Assembly: GCA_023432235.1 (NCBI GenBank)
Contig: JAEYUX010000133.1
Location: 1 to 11,037 of the forward strand
Origin: Actinomycetes bacterium
GTDB lineage: Bacteria > Actinomycetota > Actinomycetes > Actinomycetales > Demequinaceae
Direction: 5' to 3'
DNA length: 11,037 nucleotides
Under the pieces are notes generated by a model. It was not told the origin of the DNA. It saw nothing but the letters and a program-made list of their open reading frames with translations, and searched no databases. The translations under genes were made by a program, and so were the position numbers. Shown here one piece after another: positions 7,011-11,037 of the stretch (position 1 is its first letter; every line of letters starts with the position of its first letter).

Positions 7011-8398
7011 GAATTGGTCCTTCGGGTGGAGGCATCAGCGCGCAGCAGGATCCGCGCGTCGGCAACCAACGTAATGGAACCGACAATCAACACGCCCACT
7101 CCCATCGCATCGTCCGCCTCGGCTAGTCCCACCGCGGCGTCAATCGCGCTCGGCAGATCGTGCTCGGTGTGCACGCGGTCGTCCCCGAAGTGACGGGCCG
7201 CAACCTCCGCGAGTTGCTCGGCAGGGATCGCGCGAGGCGAACTTGATTGCGTGACGACCACCGCGTCGAGAATTGGCTCGAGGCCCGACAGGATGCCATC
7301 GGCGTCCTTGTCCTCCAGCACACCCACCACACCGATGAGCCGGGTGAAGGCGAACGATTCCTCAATCGCCTCTGCAAGCGCGTCAATGCCGTGAGGGTTG
7401 TGTGCCGCGTCGACGAGGATTGTGGGAGAGGACCGGACGATCTCGAGCCTGCCGGGGCTCGTCGCGCCGGCAAGACCTTGCTCGACCACGTCGCCGGCGA
7501 GCGAGCCGACTTCTCCGCCATCAGCCATCAGCAACTCGACCGCAGTCAAGGCGAGCACGGCATTGCGTGCTTGGTGCGCGCCGAAGAGCGGCACAAAGAG
7601 GCCTTCGTACGTGGCGCCCGGTGTGCGCAGAGTCACCATCTGGCCGCCGACGGCGGGGTGGCGATCGACGACCTCCAGGTCGCTGCCTTCGCGCCAGATT
7701 GAGCGCGATTCGGCAAGAGCGGGTGCGACAACCTCGGTGACGATGTCGGTTTGCTCGGCGATCACGACATCGGAGCCAGCCTTCACAATCCCCGACTTCT
7801 CCGCAGCGATGTCAGCGAGCGAATCCCCCAGCCAACGCTCATGATCAAGTGCCACGGGACCGATGACGGCGACGTCAGCGTCGGCCACGTTTGTCGCGTC
7901 CCACGTCCCGCCCATACCGACTTCGAGAACGCACACGTCAACGGGAGCGTCGGCAAAGGCGGCAAAGGCAACAACCGTGAGCACTTCAAAGAAACTCATG
8001 CGCGGTCCACCCGCGGCTACGGAGCGGCTGTCGACAAGCTCGATCATCGGAGACACGTCGTTCCAGACCCCGATGAATGCGTCACGTGAGATCGGCTCAC
8101 CATCGATCTGAATCCGCTCCCGCACGCTCGTCAGGTGCGGCGAGGTAAACAACCCCGTGCGCAGGCCATGGGCACGGACGAGCGACTCGATCATTCGCGC
8201 CGTCGACGTCTTGCCGTTGGTGCCCGTGAGATGAATGACCTTGAACGTGTGCTGCGGATTACCGAGCAGGTCGCATACCTCGCGCACGCGATCGAGGGTC
8301 GGCTCGAAGTCGTGTTCCGGATTGCGAGACACGATGTGGGCGTAGATCTCGCGCTCTGCTTGCTCGAGGCTCAACCCGCCCGGGACGGCTTCGCTCAT
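7007..8398 (-). CDS. folC: Folylpolyglutamate synthase/dihydrofolate synthase FolC, canonical copy
   Basis: FolC is a Mur-ligase-type enzyme. It adds glutamate to dihydropteroate and/or to tetrahydrofolates, using ATP, in the cytoplasm. The 463 residues include P-loop GTNGKTS (59-65), the loop TSPHLTSVRERIQIDG (85-100), MSFFEVLT (134-141), EVGMGGTWDATNV (159-171), ALDH with His186, the carbamylated-Lys motif EKSGI with Lys201, and DAAHNPHG (330-337) in the C-terminal domain. All catalytic motifs are present. It is the likely orthologue of single-copy actinobacterial folC, because it retains the Trp of WDATN and the usual downstream DUF4233 partner. Upstream, after a 51-base gap holding a GC palindrome, lies a second folC. 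The ATG has no strong Shine-Dalgarno; AACACT stands six bases before it. Confidence 0.96.
   Translation of the reverse strand: MSEAVPGGLSLEQAEREIYAHIVSRNPEHDFEPTLDRVREVCDLLGNPQHTFKVIHLTGTNGKTSTARMIESLVRAHGLRTGLFTSPHLTSVRERIQIDGEPISRDAFIGVWNDVSPMIELVDSRSVAAGGPRMSFFEVLTVVAFAAFADAPVDVCVLEVGMGGTWDATNVADADVAVIGPVALDHERWLGDSLADIAAEKSGIVKAGSDVVIAEQTDIVTEVVAPALAESRSIWREGSDLEVVDRHPAVGGQMVTLRTPGATYEGLFVPLFGAHQARNAVLALTAVELLMADGGEVGSLAGDVVEQGLAGATSPGRLEIVRSSPTILVDAAHNPHGIDALAEAIEESFAFTRLIGVVGVLEDKDADGILSGLEPILDAVVVTQSSSPRAIPAEQLAEVAARHFGDDRVHTEHDLPSAIDAAVGLAEADDAMGVGVLIVGSITLVADARILLRADASTRRTNS
7018..7022 (-). promoter_or_regulatory. Shine-Dalgarno of the DUF4233 gene
   Basis: AAGGA on the minus strand within the last codons of folC, seven bases before the GTG at 7010, supporting that start over any internal one. 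Confidence 0.6.
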
Positions 8399-8423
8399 GG
8401 GCTTAGTGTTCCATGCCCTGTCG

Positions 8424-8441
8424 CGTCGCGGCGCCGCGACG
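8424..8441. terminator. Perfect 18-base GC palindrome between the two folC genes (possible terminator or attenuator)
   Basis: CGTCGCGGCGCCGCGACG is its own reverse complement. In RNA it gives a seven-base-pair stem with a GCGC loop, in the 51 bases between the stop of the upstream folC and the start of the downstream one. No U-run follows on the minus strand, so it is not a classical intrinsic terminator. Actinobacterial terminators can lack the U-run. The palindrome could equally be a protein-binding dyad or a chance GC-rich sequence. Half of it (GCCGCGACGT) recurs at 8454-8463, inside the end of the upstream folC. Confidence 0.35.
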
Positions 8442-8449
8442 TCCGGCTC

Positions 8450-9856
8450 CTACGCCGCGACGTGCGCCGTTGGCCCGTCAGGCGTGTCCATATCGGGCGA
8501 CGAGGTAGCCGAAAGCACGTCGCGCACCTCACTCACCAGTGTGACGGAGCCGGTGCACAACACGGCGCCGGCGGCACCCGCCATGTCACAGGCCCGCTTA
8601 AGCGCCTCCTCGACAGACAACGCCTCGACCACGCGAGATTCGCCAAACAGTGTGCGCGCCACCTCGCCGAGCTCATGCGGGTCCGTTGCCCGTGGCGAGA
8701 GCGTCCGCGTCACAACGACCGCGTCGACGAGAGGCTCAATCCCTTCAAGAATGCCCGCGCCGTCCTTGTCAGAAAGGACAGCAACAACGCCGACGAGAGC
8801 CCGCTCCCCCACCGTCTCTCGCACGGCGGCCGTGATGGCGGCGATGCCGTGAGGATTGTGGGCAGCGTCGACAACAACGAGCGGGTGGTGTGCCACCTGC
8901 TCCATGCGGCCCGGCGACGAGGCCCCAGCGAAGCCTTCACGAACAGCGGTGTGGTCGAGCTCGCGAGGGATGCCATTGCCCATGAACACCTCAGTGGCCG
9001 CGAGCGCAACGAGGGCGTTCTGGGCCTGGAAGTCGCCATGAAGTGGGATATCGATGTGGGGGTAGGTACCCGCTGCCGTGCGCAGGGTCACGGTCTGACC
9101 GTCCATGTGCGCCTCCCGGTCCTCGACGGACATATGCGCGCCTTCCCATAGCAAGGAGGCGCGGCGCTGGCGGGAGACACCTGTAATGACCTCAGCGGCC
9201 TCATCCACCTGTGCGGCGCTCACCACGGTGGCGTGCTGCTTGATGATCCCGGTCTTTTCGAGAGCAACACCCACAACGGAGTCGCCAAAGTACGACTCGT
9301 GGTCAAGTGCCATCGGCGTGAGGACAGCCACTTCGCCATCGCACACATTGGTGGCGTCTCGCTGCCCACCAATGCCCACCTCAATGACAGCGGCGCCCAC
9401 ACGAGCGTCGGCAAAGGCGACAAAGCCAAGGACAGTGAGCACCTCAAAGAAGCTCATGCGTGGGCCGCCCACGCGGAGCGAGTAGGTGTCGACGCGGTGA
9501 ATGACCGGCGCAACGCGTTGCCATAGCTCGACAAGATCGGCCTGGCCGAGCGGGGCGCCGTCAATTTGAATCCGCTCGCGCAAACTGTGCAGATGCGGTG
9601 ACGTGAACAAGCCGACGCGAAGACCTTGAGCGCGCAACAATGACGCCGTCATGCGGCTCGTCGACGTTTTTCCGTTCGTTCCAGTCACGTGGACGATACG
9701 GAGCGCGTCCTGGGGATCACCAAGGTGTTGGAGCGCCATCGCGACGCGTCGCAACTTGGATTCATGGTCGCCTTCAGGGCGTCGGTCAAAGATGTGAGCA
9801 TGGATCTCACGCTCAGCATCGGCAAGGCTCAGCCCAGGGAAAAAGGGGGTGGTCAC
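8450..9856 (-). CDS. folC: Second FolC (folylpolyglutamate/dihydrofolate synthase paralogue)
   Basis: This is a full-length FolC paralogue of 468 residues, directly upstream of the canonical copy on the same strand. It keeps P-loop GTNGKTS (59-65), TSPHLHSLRERIQIDG (85-100), MSFFEVLT, ALDH with His186, EKTGI with Lys201, and DAAHNPHG, so it should bind ATP and be active. By hand count 114 of the first 200 residues equal those of the downstream copy, with no gap. That gap-free numbering also supports GTG at 9856 as the start; GTG at 9886 would add ten residues. It differs at the hallmark GGTWDATN, which reads GGQRDATN here. CACAAT stands six bases before the GTG and no Shine-Dalgarno is seen. 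It may be specialised for one of the two FolC reactions or for another polyglutamylated substrate; the sequence does not decide. Confidence 0.92.
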   Translation of the reverse strand: MTTPFFPGLSLADAEREIHAHIFDRRPEGDHESKLRRVAMALQHLGDPQDALRIVHVTGTNGKTSTSRMTASLLRAQGLRVGLFTSPHLHSLRERIQIDGAPLGQADLVELWQRVAPVIHRVDTYSLRVGGPRMSFFEVLTVLGFVAFADARVGAAVIEVGIGGQRDATNVCDGEVAVLTPMALDHESYFGDSVVGVALEKTGIIKQHATVVSAAQVDEAAEVITGVSRQRRASLLWEGAHMSVEDREAHMDGQTVTLRTAAGTYPHIDIPLHGDFQAQNALVALAATEVFMGNGIPRELDHTAVREGFAGASSPGRMEQVAHHPLVVVDAAHNPHGIAAITAAVRETVGERALVGVVAVLSDKDGAGILEGIEPLVDAVVVTRTLSPRATDPHELGEVARTLFGESRVVEALSVEEALKRACDMAGAAGAVLCTGSVTLVSEVRDVLSATSSPDMDTPDGPTAHVAA

Positions 9857-9896
9857 GCAGATATTGTGCGGCCTCGAAACGAGCACATGTGACCAC
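9849..9896. repeat. Inverted repeat spanning the start of the upstream folC
   Basis: The arms GTGGTCAC (9849-9856) and GTGACCAC (9889-9896) are perfect inverted copies with 32 bases between. The left arm contains the GTG start codon, and the candidate -10 (CACAAT, 9863-9868) lies between the arms. A perfect palindrome CACATGTG (9884-9891) overlaps the right arm. The arrangement could bind a regulator dimer, or form a hairpin if transcription starts upstream. This is a prediction from symmetry only. Confidence 0.35.
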
Positions 9897-10033
9897 TTTT
9901 GGGACGATCTTTGAGCCGCCTGCGGCCGCCGCGTCGCTCGGCGACCAACTGTGCTGGTAACAACCCCAAAGGCGTCGCCATGCGCGCCCACAATGCTCCG
10001 CGGTTTCGCCCACCGTAACTGGACAAAACGGAC

Positions 10034-10039
10034 TAGAGT
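10034..10039 (+). promoter_or_regulatory. -10 element of the beta-helix lipoprotein gene
   Basis: TAGAGT, then GGCGCC, then the ATG at 10046. The spacing is the same as at ndk on the other strand. There is no Shine-Dalgarno and no clear -35 in the 189-base divergent gap shared with the upstream folC. Confidence 0.5.
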
Positions 10040-10045
10040 GGCGCC

Positions 10046-11037
10046 ATGGCCGCCCCCCATCGTCGTCGCTTGGCCGCGCTTGTCGTTGTGGCCGCCGTCA
10101 TCGCAGTCGGTTGTGCCCCAACACCCGTCCCCGAAACGACCCACTCTCCCCTTCTCGGGTCCGCCGCGCTCGAGCCCGTAACGGCCGACGCCGGGGCAAC
10201 CTACCCGTCGCAAGTGGCACGAGCGTCGTCCATCACCTATGTGAAGACGGGCAACCCGAATGGGAACGCGACGGTGCCCGCGGCGGCGGCGGAAGAGAAC
10301 GTCTCAAATCCCACCCACGTCATCGGCACAGGCACGCCCGGTTCATGTACCTCTGCAGCCCTTGCCAGTGCCATCCGTGGCGGCGGAATCGTCACATTCA
10401 ACTGCGGGCCGAGCCCCGTCACCATTGAGTTGACGTCAACTCTCACCACGTGCAACACCCACAACTGCAAGCACCCCTGGCAGGGCGGCAATGTCAACAA
10501 CAAGCTGGTCGTCGACGGCGGCGGGCTTGTCACGTTGAGCGGGAAAGGTACCCACGGCATCTTCTATGCGAATGCGTGCCAAGAGAGTTTCGGGTGGCTC
10601 ACCTCGACGTGCCAAACGGAGACGCGGCCGCTCGTCGTCTTCCAGAACATCACCCTTGAACGAGGCAACGCGACGTCAAGCCCTGCGGGCCTTGAAAATC
10701 TGCGAGGCGGCGGCGCAATCGCGATGCGCGGAGGTCAGTTCAAAGCCGTCAACGTGACATTCCGCAACAACGTCTGCATGACCCGGGACTCGGATGGTGG
10801 CGGGGGTGCCGTGCGCCTTACCCACCAGACGGCGACGTCCTACATCGTCAACTCGACCCTCGAGAACAACTCGTGTGCGAACGGCGGGGCGATTTCCGGT
10901 CTGCACGCCTCGATCCACCTCATCAACTCGATGGTGACCGGCAACACCGCGACGGGTACTGGCGCGAACTCTGGTCAAGGTGGCAATGGCGGCGCGATCT
11001 ACGGCGACGGCAATACGTTCCACTTCACCGTCGACGG
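10046..11037 (+). CDS. Secreted right-handed beta-helix protein, probable lipoprotein (cut by window edge)
   Basis: The first 330 codons are present and the gene continues past the right edge. The N-terminus MAAPHRRR, a hydrophobic core (9-22) and AVGC form a signal peptide with a probable lipobox at Cys23; Ala at -3 is less usual than Leu. A low-complexity linker follows. Next comes a domain opening GTPGSCTSAALASAIRGGG, VTFNCGP and VVDGGGLVTLSGKG, a pattern I know from bacterial right-handed parallel beta-helix proteins (pectate-lyase-like fold, Pmp/adhesin-like repeats). GGA[IV] turns recur at residues 222-225, 253-256, 280-283 and 315-318, with NNxC and N-x-T/S-rich strands between. Many Cys residues suggest disulfides outside the cell. 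No catalytic site is recognisable, so adhesin, polysaccharide binding or lyase are all possible. It is likely exported by Sec and acts at the cell surface. Confidence 0.82.
   Translation, partial: MAAPHRRRLAALVVVAAVIAVGCAPTPVPETTHSPLLGSAALEPVTADAGATYPSQVARASSITYVKTGNPNGNATVPAAAAEENVSNPTHVIGTGTPGSCTSAALASAIRGGGIVTFNCGPSPVTIELTSTLTTCNTHNCKHPWQGGNVNNKLVVDGGGLVTLSGKGTHGIFYANACQESFGWLTSTCQTETRPLVVFQNITLERGNATSSPAGLENLRGGGAIAMRGGQFKAVNVTFRNNVCMTRDSDGGGGAVRLTHQTATSYIVNSTLENNSCANGGAISGLHASIHLINSMVTGNTATGTGANSGQGGNGGAIYGDGNTFHFTVD

Noticed and set aside
8135..9151. Plus-strand open frame of 338 codons opposite the two folC genes
   Set aside because: It spans the 3' part of one folC and the 5' part of the other on the antisense strand, and has no recognisable domain. 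It mirrors codon bias of the real genes.
9857..10213. N-terminal extension of the upstream FolC to 10213
   Set aside because: It would cross the start and promoter of the divergent beta-helix gene. The GTG at 9856 gives an N-terminus matching the other FolC residue for residue.
1..11037. Defence island, mobile element, CRISPR array, tRNA/rRNA, riboswitch
   Set aside because: I looked on both strands and found no transposase, integrase, toxin–antitoxin pair, regular short repeats or RNA gene. The coding content is nearly all housekeeping.

Overview
The window is GC-rich, gene-dense bacterial chromosome from an actinobacterium, most likely of the Micrococcales. The lines of evidence are the Smc/FtsY pair with typical actinobacterial sequence, the FolC–DUF4233 pair joined by a 4-base overlap, GTG start codons, and promoters whose -10 hexamer ends 6-7 bases before the start codon. 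The genus cannot be fixed from the sequence alone.

Layout from left to right. The 5' part of ftsY (minus strand, cut by the left edge) is preceded by a 90-residue single-pass membrane protein gene and by smc, all on the minus strand (1-4384). Upstream of smc on the same strand are a UPF0114/YqhA-family membrane protein gene and ndk (4438-5497). The gene apt (5587-6093) is divergent from ndk and convergent with the next cluster. That cluster (6121-9856, minus strand) reads, in transcription order, folC paralogue, second folC, DUF4233 membrane protein, and an unrecognised four-helix membrane protein. The last three are joined by two GTGA overlaps, so they form a tight operon. The right end (10046 to the window edge) starts a plus-strand gene for a secreted, probably lipid-anchored, right-handed beta-helix protein.

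Most of the window is housekeeping: chromosome organisation (Smc), membrane protein targeting (FtsY), nucleotide supply (Ndk, Apt) and folate polyglutamylation (FolC). No defence system, mobile element, CRISPR array, tRNA or rRNA is visible. No stretch longer than 300 bases lacks a gene; the longest gaps are 154 bases (685-838) and 189 bases (9857-10045).

The less ordinary points are: two adjacent full-length folC paralogues that align without gaps over their first 200 residues; a recurring arrangement of a -10-like hexamer 6-7 bases before the start codon at genes that lack a strong Shine-Dalgarno, while operon-internal genes have good Shine-Dalgarno sequences; a small membrane protein between smc and ftsY; a four-helix membrane protein translationally coupled to DUF4233; dyad-symmetric sequences at folC control points; and the beta-helix lipoprotein.
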